Shown: positions 16,996 through 27,199, counted from the first letter of the stretch. The stretch is DNA of 42,486 nt from Candidatus Nomurabacteria bacterium (GCA_020851595.1 JADZCK010000026.1:1-42486), one strand, 5' to 3'. Translations and numbers: made by a program. The notes: generated from the sequence alone by a model not told the origin.

Positions 16996-18072
16996 TTACT
17001 TAACGAGCTTTTCTGGTCCCACTGCCCGATCATATCTTCTGCCATCAAACATAATTGTGGGTATTTTGATCGTTTTTATTCTGTTCTCTACAATCTCTTT
17101 TTGACTAGCTAATCTTGTTTGTATTTCGCCTGAATTGACAGCTTGCTGTATCTTGTTGCGATCATCTTCTGAGTACCCAAAATCAGTAAGCCACGAAAGG
17201 ATTTTATCTTCGGCCTCCTTTGCGGTATACATCGTGTTGAATTTTATCTGATAGTCCACATTGTCTGTATCTTTGCCAGTGAACATCCTTTCCAAAATCT
17301 GCCAATCAGCTGGTGTTTTTGCCGAAGGTAATGGATAGAGCTTCACCGCCTCCAGATATGAGGCAATCATTTTAGAATGTGGAAAGCGATAACCACCCGA
17401 CTGTTTATTGTCCGGTATTGGGTATACCAGGTAGGTTAGGTTGTAGCGGTCGGCAAAATCAGTCTCCTTAATATTACCAAACAACTTGGCGCAGAATTTA
17501 CAGCTTGGATCGATTATCTCAAGAGCGACAGATTTGCTAGAGTCATATGGTTTGTAGTAGGTGTTGGACTCGGAAATAAATTCGTTCGGGTTCCACTCTT
17601 TAAATCGGTTTGGGATCATTGTGATCGTCTCGCCCAAGGTAAGCACTCCGTCTTTAGCCCACATGAGCACTTGTCCTTCTTTAACTGACACCCAGAATCC
17701 TGGTTTTCCAGAGTTTATTCCACAACCCCCACCACCCAATGAACAGGACTCTGGATTATTTGGGTTACAAGTGTCATAGACGAACAAATTGAGACCACTA
17801 TTAAGCACCACTAAAAGACTCCACATGCTTAGAATCACAAAAACCGAAGCCATGACCCCGATCCATCGGTCAAGAAACCTGGCCAAGCGTGGCTTGGTGA
17901 TAATAAATTTACCCAAAAGCTTGGCCTTGGCTTCTTCCTGAAAATTAATATCACATGGCCGGAAAGTCATTTTCCTCAGTGTGCATTTCCAGGCTTTCTT
18001 TGCCAAAGATCGGTAGCTGGCTGAAAATATTCCCAAGATTGCGAAGATGATAAATGCTGCAATGCAAAACAT
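16996..18072 (-). CDS. Membrane protein with thioredoxin-like CxxC domain
   Basis: N-terminal TM segments; LEIIDPSCKFCAKLFGNIKE; IKTIKIPTIMFDGRRY. Confidence 0.7.
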   Translation of the reverse strand: MFCIAAFIIFAILGIFSASYRSLAKKAWKCTLRKMTFRPCDINFQEEAKAKLLGKFIITKPRLARFLDRWIGVMASVFVILSMWSLLVVLNSGLNLFVYDTCNPNNPESCSLGGGGCGINSGKPGFWVSVKEGQVLMWAKDGVLTLGETITMIPNRFKEWNPNEFISESNTYYKPYDSSKSVALEIIDPSCKFCAKLFGNIKETDFADRYNLTYLVYPIPDNKQSGGYRFPHSKMIASYLEAVKLYPLPSAKTPADWQILERMFTGKDTDNVDYQIKFNTMYTAKEAEDKILSWLTDFGYSEDDRNKIQQAVNSGEIQTRLASQKEIVENRIKTIKIPTIMFDGRRYDRAVGPEKLVK

Positions 18073-18077
18073 ATTTT

Positions 18078-19274
18078 TTATGAGTTAATGATAATTGTTT
18101 TAAGTGTCTTCACAAAGAACTCGACTTGTTCTTGAGTATTATTTAGACCGAGCGATACTCTCACCAAAGGCGGATATTTTTTCAGATTTTTCAAGTAATA
18201 GTGACAACAGAAATAGCCACTTCGAACCATGATGTTCTGTGTGGAGAGAAAAATTGCCAGACGATGAGCATCGATCTTGTCGGACCAGAAGCTCAAGATG
18301 GGACTCGGGGAACTATTAATGAGCTTAAGTGTCGGAATTTGAGATAGCTCATTAAAAAGAAACTGTGCGAGGTTTTTTTGGTGAGTATTCGTAGATACTC
18401 CTTCAGGCTTGTAACTTTTGAGCCAGTCGATACAAGTATTTAACCCAACTATTCCGGCAAAATCCTGAAGACCAATTTCCAGTCGACTACTCAAATCATC
18501 AGAATCAGATATTAGTCGGTATGTTTCGATTTCCACGTCTTCCACCATACCACCGCCGATAAATCCAATATCGAGTGTTGTGAGAAGTGATTTCTTAATG
18601 ACAATCACCCCAATGCTGGGGCCGTACATTTTGTGTCCGGAAAAAAATAGTGCGTCAAAATCACTCTTTGAGATGATGTCCCAATTATGACTTATACCTT
18701 GGGCGGCATCAATGAGAATAATGCCACCTGTCTTGTGGAGATCATTTGCAATTTCCTTCAGATTCACAAGTTCCCTACCATCAATGTTTGACATGCTGTT
18801 TAAGACAGCAATCGCATTTGAAATTTTCTCCTTGTCATAAGACAATGATCCATTTTCTGAACGTTCCAAAACAACTCGTGGAATATTGAGCCTTTTCGCA
18901 AATGCCATGGTTGGCAGAAATACCGAGTTATGCTCAATGTCCGAGGTAATGATTTTCGCAAATCTCCGCGGTAGCTGACCGAGAACCAGATTTATACCGT
19001 AGGTGGTATTAAGTGTGAATGCTACTGCATATTCGGAAGGCGACTTACCTACAAAGGCCAGCACTTTTTTTCTTGTTTCTTGTATTTTCTCGTCCAATTT
19101 TATACCCCAGTCATACTTTACCCGCCCACCACAAGAGTTATATTCTTGATAATACTCCGCCATAGCATCAATAACCTGCTGTGGACGCATTGTTTGGCAC
19201 GCTGAATCAAGATAGATAGTTTCTTTACGGAGATATTCGAAATTCTGAATATTATTTGTTAATTGTTGATTCAT
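18078..19274 (-). CDS. Class V aminotransferase / cysteine desulfurase-like
   Basis: IYLDSACQTMRPQQV...TLNTTYGINLVL...GGIILIDAAQG...DALFFSGHKMYGPSIGVI. Start set at MNQQL (19274). Confidence 0.85.
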   Translation of the reverse strand: MNQQLTNNIQNFEYLRKETIYLDSACQTMRPQQVIDAMAEYYQEYNSCGGRVKYDWGIKLDEKIQETRKKVLAFVGKSPSEYAVAFTLNTTYGINLVLGQLPRRFAKIITSDIEHNSVFLPTMAFAKRLNIPRVVLERSENGSLSYDKEKISNAIAVLNSMSNIDGRELVNLKEIANDLHKTGGIILIDAAQGISHNWDIISKSDFDALFFSGHKMYGPSIGVIVIKKSLLTTLDIGFIGGGMVEDVEIETYRLISDSDDLSSRLEIGLQDFAGIVGLNTCIDWLKSYKPEGVSTNTHQKNLAQFLFNELSQIPTLKLINSSPSPILSFWSDKIDAHRLAIFLSTQNIMVRSGYFCCHYYLKNLKKYPPLVRVSLGLNNTQEQVEFFVKTLKTIIINS

Positions 19275-19276
19275 GA

Positions 19277-20020
19277 CTATTTTTCTTGTAATGCCTGCTC
19301 GACGATTTGTTTTATTGAAGCATATGGCTGTGCGCCAGAGAGTGGATATTTTTTGCCATTTTTGGCAACAACAATACTCCACGGTGTGCCATTGCCACCA
19401 GTTGCTTGAGCATTTTGCACCTCGTCTTCTATGTGTTTATCGTATTTAGTACTTGCAAGACATGTGCTAAATTTCGTCTTATCTAAACCGACATACTCTG
19501 CGATCTTTGGTAGCTCTGCAAGGTCGAGTCCGTTGTTTGCAGGAGTGACTTCATAGAGGCGATCAGCATATTCCCAGAATTTGTCGTTTCCTCCCTGGTC
19601 GTTTGCACACTCAAGCGCAACAGCTTCTTTTCGCGCTTTAGAGTGAAGCTGATCAAGTGGAAAATGTCTGTACACCCAAGCTACTTTTCCGTCTTTGCCG
19701 TAGGTATCGATTACTTCTTTCATTGTTGTATGAAATCTCTTACAGAACGGGCATTCGGTATCCGAGTATTCGACTATCTTCACAGGTGCGTTTATATCAC
19801 CTCGGATGTGATCTTTAGATGTGACAGGTGTCATCTGTTCTAGGTCACCTGTTTGCTGAGCCACTTGCTGTTGTTGTGGCTGATTTGCAGTACCGGCCGT
19901 AGGTGCTTTTCCACCACTGTAAATTACTGCTCCTGCAATGATTACTCCAGCAATAACTACAGCTATGGGCATTGCCAGCGGATGTGTATTTTTTTGTGTT
20001 TGTTGATTATTTTCTTCCAT
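19277..20020 (-). CDS. DsbA-family thiol oxidoreductase
   Basis: VKIVEYSDTECPFCKRFHTTMKEVI...GGNGTPWSIVVAKNGKKYPLSGAQPY (CPFC). Confidence 0.9.
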   Translation of the reverse strand: MEENNQQTQKNTHPLAMPIAVVIAGVIIAGAVIYSGGKAPTAGTANQPQQQQVAQQTGDLEQMTPVTSKDHIRGDINAPVKIVEYSDTECPFCKRFHTTMKEVIDTYGKDGKVAWVYRHFPLDQLHSKARKEAVALECANDQGGNDKFWEYADRLYEVTPANNGLDLAELPKIAEYVGLDKTKFSTCLASTKYDKHIEDEVQNAQATGGNGTPWSIVVAKNGKKYPLSGAQPYASIKQIVEQALQEK

Positions 20021-20084
20021 AGCGACATAAAGTTAATAGTAAAAGCCGCAGTCCGAAAAACTGACGGCCAGCATTTCTTTGCCG

Positions 20085-20489
20085 CTAGAAAAGTTTAGGG
20101 TTTAGAATACCCCTTGAGAAAGCTTCCTTTAGAGGATTCGGGATGGAGATCCTGTTTTTTAGGAAAAAGTTTCTGTATAAATTTGAAAGAGGCGGATTGG
20201 ATGTATAAAAGATTTCACGCACGCCAAGCAATGCAAGCAGAGCGAGTAGAGAAAAGACGAGAGAAAGTGCTTCCTTTGCCGGAAGGACAGTAAACATATT
20301 TTGCCATGCCTGTATGTGCTCCATTGGCGACATTTTACAGATAGAGCTGTGGCCCGGCATGAACGGACAGTTGACCATCTTAGGTCCATAGTGACCCGAC
20401 ATTCCAAAGTGAGATAACCCAAAAAAAACCGTAAAGAGAGTGAGTCCTACAATAGCGAAAGTTAGGATTTTGAAGATTTTTGATCGCAC
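20085..20489 (-). CDS. Small membrane protein
   Basis: Two TM segments; MEHIQAWQNMFTVLPAKEALSLVFSLLALLALLG, similar in plan to the ORF at 24251-24868. Confidence 0.6.
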   Translation of the reverse strand: MRSKIFKILTFAIVGLTLFTVFFGLSHFGMSGHYGPKMVNCPFMPGHSSICKMSPMEHIQAWQNMFTVLPAKEALSLVFSLLALLALLGVREIFYTSNPPLSNLYRNFFLKNRISIPNPLKEAFSRGILNPKLF

Positions 20490-20524
20490 GTTGTTAATTA
20501 TATATTTTTATTGGCTAATCGTCA

Positions 20525-20975
20525 TTACCCCACACTTGCGCTCACTATATCTAAAAAATAACCCTGAACCTCCATTTTGTCTGTAAATGCAGGTGACCAC
20601 CATTTTCCACCCTTTTTAAATGGGGGTTGACCACCGTTTTTTCACCGTTTTTAAACGGTGCTACCCCACACTCTCACTCGATATATCGCACAAAAAGAGG
20701 TTCCCGTTAATTTCCCGTTATTACGGGAACTTGGAAAGGCCTACCCCACAGTCTCATTCACTATTTCGAGCCACTTCACCGATAACCGTAATCACCGTAA
20801 TTTTGGACCGGACCAGCCCACCTGTTATTCTCCTGTTCTATCAGGTGAGTGCCCGCTAATTCACCGCTAATACGGGTAGGAGAAACAGGTGCTTATCAGG
20901 AGTTACAGGCTGCGAGGTTTTACCGTAAATGACAGCTTGCGATTATTTCACCCCACCTTGCTCCTCACTATTTCC
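20525..20975. repeat. Cluster of ACCCCACA-family repeats (A1-A4) alternating with six three-armed repeat units
   Basis: A copies near 20525, 20662, 20742 and 20949; units at 20598-20626, 20632-20660, 20700-20730, 20777-20806, 20819-20847 and 20852-20877. Confidence 0.8.
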
Positions 20976-21464
20976 AAGAACCTCTTTAACTTTCTGTGCG
21001 AGGTCACTCGGATCGAAGCGTCCATGATTGCCCAATCTCAAGAGCGGCACACCGACTGATTTGAGAATACGCTCGACTTCATGGTCCCGATCTTGTCTGT
21101 CGGAACGCTCATGCGTTTGGTCATCAAGCTCAATGGCGAGCTTCGGAGCGATGTACGCCCGGTCGCAGAGCACGAAATCTACCGACTTACCGTTGATGTG
21201 GCTGAACGCACCGCGCCAGTTCTGGCCGGTTACCTTATGGTCAACGATGGTTGGGAGATGCACTTGGGCGAAAATCAGATAGTCCTTGCCGACAGTCTGG
21301 ACCAAAGCGTCATGGCACTCATGCTCTGCCCGGGAGAGGAAGAAAGGCTTTCGTTTGTAGAGGTAGCCTTTGGGACCAATTGGACCAGTGCCACCTTTTC
21401 TAAAAAACTCAATGAGTGCGATAGCTGCGATAATTATGACTAATAAAATAATAAGTTTTGTCAT
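20943..21464 (-). CDS. DUF2726-like (restriction-endonuclease-like fold) protein
   Basis: YLYKRKPFFLSRAEHECHDALVQTVGKDYLIFAQVHL...VDFVLCDRAYIAPKLAIELDDQTH. Confidence 0.8.
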   Translation of the reverse strand: MTKLIILLVIIIAAIALIEFFRKGGTGPIGPKGYLYKRKPFFLSRAEHECHDALVQTVGKDYLIFAQVHLPTIVDHKVTGQNWRGAFSHINGKSVDFVLCDRAYIAPKLAIELDDQTHERSDRQDRDHEVERILKSVGVPLLRLGNHGRFDPSDLAQKVKEVLGNSEEQGGVK

Positions 21465-21468
21465 TGAT

Positions 21469-21807
21469 TTATTTTTGAATCTGCTCGTAGTCTTCCTTAT
21501 TTCCGATCATGCGAATATATCCCTCAGTACCGTCTACAGAAATAGCGCCGCATGCACATGGAGTCATTTTCTTATGCGTATTCCAGTAAATCTCTGTGCC
21601 ACACTTTTTACACCTGATGTATGCCTCTTTCTTATTTTTCTTGTTGTAAGCATCAAACTCGTCTTTGGTGATTGGCCGATAGACTTTATCCATGATCGTC
21701 AAAAGTGCCGTCGCCTCGTCCATAGCGGTTTGATCATCGATATCCTGACCGGGATTCTCTTTACGCCAGATTGCTTTGTATTCTTCTAGTGCTTGTTTTG
21801 AAATCAT
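21469..21807 (-). CDS. Small protein with zinc-ribbon-like C-terminus
   Basis: N-terminus YKAIWRKENPGQDIDDQTAMDEATALLTIMDKVYRPIT; CKKCGTEIYWNTHKKMTPCACGAISVDGTEGYIRM. Confidence 0.7.
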   Translation of the reverse strand: MISKQALEEYKAIWRKENPGQDIDDQTAMDEATALLTIMDKVYRPITKDEFDAYNKKNKKEAYIRCKKCGTEIYWNTHKKMTPCACGAISVDGTEGYIRMIGNKEDYEQIQK

Positions 21808-21903
21808 ATAATTTGGGGTTAGTTTGGTTATTCCTCGAATACTTGCCGAAAAGCGTACACGAGGGCAAACAGGTGGCAAGAAGGCCTAAGATAAAGGGGT
21901 GGT

Positions 21904-22293
21904 TTAACTCTGAAACTCCACCTCAAACGGATACATTCCCATTCCGCATGAACCTTGAAGCGTGCCGAGTTTTCCTTCGCCAATATCAATATCCGTTGCT
22001 CCTGACTGCGGTAAAGACTTGCTTATATTCAAGCTCGGAATACGAACTGATGACGAGCAGTCGAAGGTTCCTTTTGTGTTGAATCGAATGATTGTTGGAA
22101 TGCCTGCCTTGGCAATACTCTTTCGTGGCTGATATCCGCCTTTAGCACTTATCTCTATAATTTGTTTTCCATCAACAATGGTGACATTGTTTGCATTTGC
22201 TACCTGTCCGGCATTACCACCACTTCGGGTGAGCATAAAAGCACCTCCAATGAGGACGACTGCAGCGATGATTGAAATGGTAGTTGCTTTCAT
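21904..22293 (-). CDS. Membrane-anchored cupredoxin-like protein
   Basis: GGYQPRKSIAKAGIPTIIRFNTKGTFDCSSSVRIPSLNISKSLPQSGATDIDIGEGKLGTLQGSCGMGMYPFEVEF. Confidence 0.8.
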   Translation of the reverse strand: MKATTISIIAAVVLIGGAFMLTRSGGNAGQVANANNVTIVDGKQIIEISAKGGYQPRKSIAKAGIPTIIRFNTKGTFDCSSSVRIPSLNISKSLPQSGATDIDIGEGKLGTLQGSCGMGMYPFEVEFQS

Positions 22294-22306
22294 AAGGACA
22301 ATTATA

Positions 22307-23326
22307 CTAGAAATTAAAGACTGGCGGTATAACCCCAATCACGACCAAGCTATTAATAAGATTGAAGAGTGCGAACATGATGACGATCAGTCCGGCCGTC
22401 TTGAAGAATACTCCGGCCTTTGAACTCTTTTGAATACTGAACGAGCTGAAGCTGATCAAAGCCAGGACTGGCAGTGTACCCAATGCGAATGAAAGCATCG
22501 TAAGTCCACCACTGAGGAAACTCCCCGTTGTTAGGGTGTAGAGCTGCATCGATTGCGTAAAGCCACACGGCAGGAAGAATGTTGCCACACCCACAAGAAG
22601 CGGAGTGAGAGTATGGTTGAACTTTGAAACCCCGTGCGCATGCTTTGCGATAAACTTTGGCATTGATGGCTGAAGTTTCTTGGCCCAATGGAAGGTATCA
22701 AGAAGATTGATACCGAGGATAAGCATTACGATGCCAATGATTAGACTCAAGATAAATGTAGCTGAGGTGTTCAGAGTAAAGGCTGAACCAATAGCACCAA
22801 TTACTCCACCGAGAATAAAGAACGCTACTATTCGGCCACCATGGAACATGAGCTGAGGTCGTATCTTATCGCCCTCTTTTGCAAACGTTGCAGACATAGA
22901 GAGGACCAAGCCACCAACAACGGCCATACACGTTGAGAGCGACGCAATGATTCCGATCACAAAAGCTGTTCCGTAGGTTACGTTACCAGCACTCACAAGA
23001 TTTACGATTCCCATTTTCTGCAGAACGACAAAGAGTACGGCAAAGCCGAGAGCGATCGGGACCGCAATCTTGAAGTCCCCCCATTTGGCATTATGTTGAT
23101 GTTTCTCGATTGAAACTGTGTAGCCATGAGGCTTTAGCGGGATAGTCAGCTCTTCCGCAATTTGCTCTTCCGTCTTGTCACCGAACTCTCCGGTAACTTC
23201 TACCGAATGATTTTTAAGGCTTGATTTAACATGAGTGATATTGGGCAGGTCCCCAAGCTCGCTTTCTGTCATGAGCACACAAGCATTGCAGTGCATGCCG
23301 TGTACGTGAAAGGTTAATGTTTTCAT
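22307..23326 (-). CDS. HMA domain plus sulfite-exporter TauE/SafE-like (DsbD/CcdA-like) membrane protein
   Basis: FHVHGMHCNACVLMTESEL then multi-TM region with GGRIVAFFILGGVIGAIGS and FLPCGFTQSMQLYTLTTGS. Confidence 0.8.
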   Translation of the reverse strand: MKTLTFHVHGMHCNACVLMTESELGDLPNITHVKSSLKNHSVEVTGEFGDKTEEQIAEELTIPLKPHGYTVSIEKHQHNAKWGDFKIAVPIALGFAVLFVVLQKMGIVNLVSAGNVTYGTAFVIGIIASLSTCMAVVGGLVLSMSATFAKEGDKIRPQLMFHGGRIVAFFILGGVIGAIGSAFTLNTSATFILSLIIGIVMLILGINLLDTFHWAKKLQPSMPKFIAKHAHGVSKFNHTLTPLLVGVATFFLPCGFTQSMQLYTLTTGSFLSGGLTMLSFALGTLPVLALISFSSFSIQKSSKAGVFFKTAGLIVIMFALFNLINSLVVIGVIPPVFNF

Positions 23327-23348
23327 GATTTGATAATATTTCTCAGGA

Positions 23349-23570
23349 TTATATAACCTCTCCTTTTTTCTCAAGCATCATGTGATGGATGGTTGCAATC
23401 TGAAGCCATATTGCGATGAGGATAAGAATTGCCGAACATGCTAATGCATCCATTTTTGTAATTCCGAACACTAGATTGTCACCACCACCGATGAGTGTCC
23501 CCACAAATGCGATTACTCCAATAAAACCCGTGATAACACTTCCTACATGCATTACTTTTGATAGTTTCAT
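23349..23570 (-). CDS. Small two-TM membrane protein
   Basis: 73 aa, two hydrophobic segments, within the copper gene cluster. Confidence 0.6.
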   Translation of the reverse strand: MKLSKVMHVGSVITGFIGVIAFVGTLIGGGDNLVFGITKMDALACSAILILIAIWLQIATIHHMMLEKKGEVI

Positions 23571-23600
23571 ATATTTTTATGTTTAATTATTTTAATAAGT

Positions 23601-24209
23601 TTATTTATACCAAGTTGCGTACCAGCCCTGCATTTGCTGAATCTCTTTTGCCTGGGAGCTAATAATGTTTTTTGCGAGCTGCTGCATTTCGGGCTGATTG
23701 CTTCCAGGTTCAAGCATGTTCGCCATCATGATTGCCATTTGATGATGTGGAATCATCTGCTCTATGAATGCCTTATCGAAGTCTTGTGCATTTCTAAGAG
23801 CAGTAAGGTCTTCTGACCCACCCATGTGCATACCACCTTGCGACATCATTCCGCCCATAATCGCACTACCTTTTGGCACATCTTTTCCAAACCAGTTCTT
23901 ATACCAGCTTTTCATCTGCTGATTCTCAGATTCTTGTGCGCCTATAATCGCCTGAGCCAATGCTTTTATTTCAGGTCGCTTTGCTTTTTCTAAAGCAAGA
24001 TTAGCCATAGCGATTGCCCCTTCGTGGTGAGGAATCATCTGTTCGATAAAGTGCTTATCAAGCGCATTTGCAGTTACAGCATTATTGGTTGAATCTTGAA
24101 CAGTATTTGTGACAGTCGAGCCGCCACGCATCATTGGGCTGATAAACATCCCAAGAATGAGACCGACCACAATTCCTCCTATAACGAATCCAATTTTATT
24201 ATTGTTCAT
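23601..24209 (-). CDS. DUF305 protein (CopM-like)
   Basis: Two FIEQMIPHHEGAIAMA/FIEQMIPHHQMAIMMA motifs, Met/His rich. Confidence 0.9.
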   Translation of the reverse strand: MNNNKIGFVIGGIVVGLILGMFISPMMRGGSTVTNTVQDSTNNAVTANALDKHFIEQMIPHHEGAIAMANLALEKAKRPEIKALAQAIIGAQESENQQMKSWYKNWFGKDVPKGSAIMGGMMSQGGMHMGGSEDLTALRNAQDFDKAFIEQMIPHHQMAIMMANMLEPGSNQPEMQQLAKNIISSQAKEIQQMQGWYATWYK

Positions 24210-24233
24210 ATATTTTTATAGTTAAGTTAATAG

Positions 24234-24434
24234 TTACTCTCCGGCATACTTCACAGGATCGGCTGTAAAGTGATTCTTGCAGTGGATAGCGCAAAAGTAG
24301 TAGGTTTTACCTTTGTAGTCTGCAGTTGCCTTAATGCTGTCTGCATCAAGCTCCATGCCGCAGACGAGATCGAAAGCCACGTCTGGGTCAGCAGGGTTAT
24401 GGTTTTTATTATGTTTGTGATTTTTTGTTTGCAT
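24234..24434 (-). CDS. YHS-domain metal-binding protein
   Basis: DLVCGMELDADSIKATADYKGKTYYFCAIHCKNHFTADPVKY. Confidence 0.9.
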   Translation of the reverse strand: MQTKNHKHNKNHNPADPDVAFDLVCGMELDADSIKATADYKGKTYYFCAIHCKNHFTADPVKYAGE

Positions 24435-24868
24435 AGATTTTTAAGATTAGAAATAGTAATAGAAGCTCTATGCAACGAAGGACTGTTTTCAAATAACGAA
24501 AGCCAACGGGTAATTTTCCGAGGACGACTGAGCTGGCGTTCCGGATCATGCCGGACTCGCCAAGATACCAGATTGGTTAAAAGTAAACCCCGATGTTTTA
24601 TATAGATAAATCCTACGCTTAGAAATAGGGCCAAGAGTAATGCAAGGAGAAAAATAAACGGAATTGACGGGACCACGCTGAAGAATGAAATGAATGCCTG
24701 GATGTGATGGACCGACATCGCCGCAATGTTTTCCGGACATGGAGTATTGTCTACGGATGATGCAATACAACCTGTGGAGTGACCAATTCCATGATTCATT
24801 GAGGTAAAGCCAAACACCCCTATTACTAGGACACTTGTGATTATTAGTAATGAGAGGAGTTTTTTCAT
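24251..24868 (-). CDS. Small membrane protein; C-terminal part of the ORF is probably not coding
   Basis: N-terminal TM segments and HHIQAFISFFSVVPSIPFIFLLALLLALFLS; the 3' part overlaps the YHS gene in another frame. Confidence 0.5.
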   Translation of the reverse strand: MKKLLSLLIITSVLVIGVFGFTSMNHGIGHSTGCIASSVDNTPCPENIAAMSVHHIQAFISFFSVVPSIPFIFLLALLLALFLSVGFIYIKHRGLLLTNLVSWRVRHDPERQLSRPRKITRWLSLFENSPSLHRASITISNLKNLCKQKITNIIKTITLLTQTWLSISSAAWSLMQTALRQLQTTKVKPTTFALSTARITLQPIL

Positions 24869-27195
24869 TATAGTTTTTTAGCTTTAATGCGAAGCGAGTT
24901 CGACACGACTGACACTGACGACATGGCCATAGCAAATCCTGCAAAGACTGGATTCAAGAGCCATCCGAAAACCGGATACAAAGCTCCTGCTGCAAGCGGT
25001 ATTCCTACAATGTTATAGATAAAGGCCCAGAAGAGATTCTGCTTGATGCCACGCATAGTGATCTTTGAAAGCTTGATTGCTTTCACAAGCTTTGAAATAT
25101 CTCCACCAAGAAGCGTGATGCCAGCCGATTCGATCGCCACATCTGTTCCAGTCCCCATGGCGATACCCACATCTGCCTGAGCGAGTGCAGGAGCATCGTT
25201 TACGCCATCACCAGCCATAGCAACCACTCGACCTTGTGACTGTAGTTCTTGAATCTTTTTCAGCTTATCTTCTGGAAGCACATGAGCGACTACGTCATCG
25301 ATTCCCACTAGAGAAGCAATATATTTAGCTGCCTTTTCATCATCTCCGGTAAGCATGACTACTTTGATTCCGAGAGCATGGAGATTTTTTACTGCCTCGA
25401 CCGACTCTGCTTTTATTTCATCAGCTACCATAACAAAACCGAGAACCTTCTCTTTGATAGAAAGAATGACTGGCGTTTTACCCTGGGAAGTGAACTCGTT
25501 AAGTTTTGCGGTATCAAAGGAAACCTTAAGATCGCTTACGAGCTTAGCGTTGCCTACAAAGTATTCAGTACCTTTAACTATTCCCTTGAGACCCTTGCCT
25601 TGTATACCCTCGAAATTTGAAATGTCTGATGTTGAAATGTTTTTCTCTTGGGCGTAATTTACAATCGCATGAGCAATTGGATGCTCTGATTTTTTCTCAA
25701 GTGAAGCGAGAATTGAAACAAGTTCATCGTCTTTTAAATCAGAAAGGTTTTGTATATCAACGAGTGTTGGCTTGCCCTTGGTAATGGTCCCTGTTTTATC
25801 AACCACAACTGTATTTACTTTATGGAGCTTTTCAAGTGTTGCTGCATCTTTAATGAGAATGCCTTCTTTTGCACCTTTACCAACTCCAACGATAATTGCC
25901 GTGGGAGTGGCGAGACCAAGAGCACAGGGGCATGCAATGACTAAGATTCCCACAAATGATACGAGGCCGAATGAGAGAGCTTGAGAAAAACCAAGATACT
26001 GTGAACCGATAATAAGCCATGCTCCCAGGGTCAGGAATGCGATTACCAAAACTATTGGCACAAAGATTGATGATATTTTGTCAGCGAGTGCTTGAATTGG
26101 AGCTTTACTGCCTTGGGCGTCTTCCACCATCTTTATGATCTGAGCCAGGAGAGTTTCGGACCCGACTTTTGTGGCTTTGAATGTGAATGACCCACTTGTG
26201 TTTATGGTTCCAGAAACAACACTGTCTCCAGTCTTCTTTTGTGCTGGCATCGGCTCTCCGGTAACCATAGATTCATCTACGAATGATGAGCCTTCAGTAA
26301 TCACACCGTCTACAGGAATCTTTGCGCCTGGCTTAACGATAATGAGATCGCCATGCTTTACGTCATTCACTGAAATCTCCATTTCTTTTCCGTCACGAAT
26401 CACCAATGCTGTTTTGGCTTGGAGATTAAGGAGCTTTTCTATAGCATCACCGGTCTTTATCTTTGATCGAGCTTCAAGATATTTACCGAGCGCGATAAAG
26501 GTGATAACCACGATCGTCACATCGTAGTATTGATACTCAACATTAATAAAAGGCCGGAGAACGTCTTCAAATGCGGTGACTGCAAAGCTGTATAAAAAGG
26601 CGGCACTCGTTCCGATACCGATCAATGTATCCATGTTTGCCTTGCCGTATCGTAGGAACCTGTAAAAACCAAGGAGGTAAGGCTTACCAACTACAAAGAG
26701 TATATATGTTGCAAATATTGGAAGAAGATGGTGAAAAAACTCTTTGATCGTATAGCTCATTTCTCCGACGACACCATATTGAGCAAGAATGTCCCATCCC
26801 ATAACGATAGCCGCAAAAATTGCCAAAGGTATTGCCGAGATCACCTTTGTTCTCATATCAGCTACCTCGGCAAGTTTCTCTTTCTTTGACTGATTGAGTC
26901 CAAGGTGTGCAGCATGTTCATCTGCCGACATACCCATATCCTTAGCTGATTGATCACCATGCTCGTGTGACATCTCCTGGTCCAGAGCAAGAGAGTAACC
27001 AAGCGGTTCTATCTTCTTTGAAAGTTCTTGTGCGCTTATTTTTGATTCATCAAAAGCTACCTTTGCTTTTTCGGTCCCATAGTTTACTTCAGCAGAGTGA
27101 ACTCCTTCGGTTTTCTTAAAGGTTTTCTCAATGATGCCAGCACAGGAGGCGCAATGCATTCCTTTTATTCTGTAAGTTTTGGTGGGATGATTCAT
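24868..27195 (-). CDS. copA: Cu(+)-translocating P1B-type ATPase
   Basis: [90 protein letters not shown]. Start set at MNHPTK (27195). Confidence 0.95.
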   Translation of the reverse strand: MNHPTKTYRIKGMHCASCAGIIEKTFKKTEGVHSAEVNYGTEKAKVAFDESKISAQELSKKIEPLGYSLALDQEMSHEHGDQSAKDMGMSADEHAAHLGLNQSKKEKLAEVADMRTKVISAIPLAIFAAIVMGWDILAQYGVVGEMSYTIKEFFHHLLPIFATYILFVVGKPYLLGFYRFLRYGKANMDTLIGIGTSAAFLYSFAVTAFEDVLRPFINVEYQYYDVTIVVITFIALGKYLEARSKIKTGDAIEKLLNLQAKTALVIRDGKEMEISVNDVKHGDLIIVKPGAKIPVDGVITEGSSFVDESMVTGEPMPAQKKTGDSVVSGTINTSGSFTFKATKVGSETLLAQIIKMVEDAQGSKAPIQALADKISSIFVPIVLVIAFLTLGAWLIIGSQYLGFSQALSFGLVSFVGILVIACPCALGLATPTAIIVGVGKGAKEGILIKDAATLEKLHKVNTVVVDKTGTITKGKPTLVDIQNLSDLKDDELVSILASLEKKSEHPIAHAIVNYAQEKNISTSDISNFEGIQGKGLKGIVKGTEYFVGNAKLVSDLKVSFDTAKLNEFTSQGKTPVILSIKEKVLGFVMVADEIKAESVEAVKNLHALGIKVVMLTGDDEKAAKYIASLVGIDDVVAHVLPEDKLKKIQELQSQGRVVAMAGDGVNDAPALAQADVGIAMGTGTDVAIESAGITLLGGDISKLVKAIKLSKITMRGIKQNLFWAFIYNIVGIPLAAGALYPVFGWLLNPVFAGFAMAMSSVSVVSNSLRIKAKKL

Positions 27196-27199
27196 ATTT

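Noticed and set aside
20525-20975. CRISPR array
   Set aside because: Repeats are diverged, unevenly spaced, internally self-complementary and lack unique constant-length spacers. No cas genes nearby.
20525-20975. Integron attC array
   Set aside because: No integron integrase in the window, and the GTTRRRY/RYYYAAC core sites are not convincingly present.
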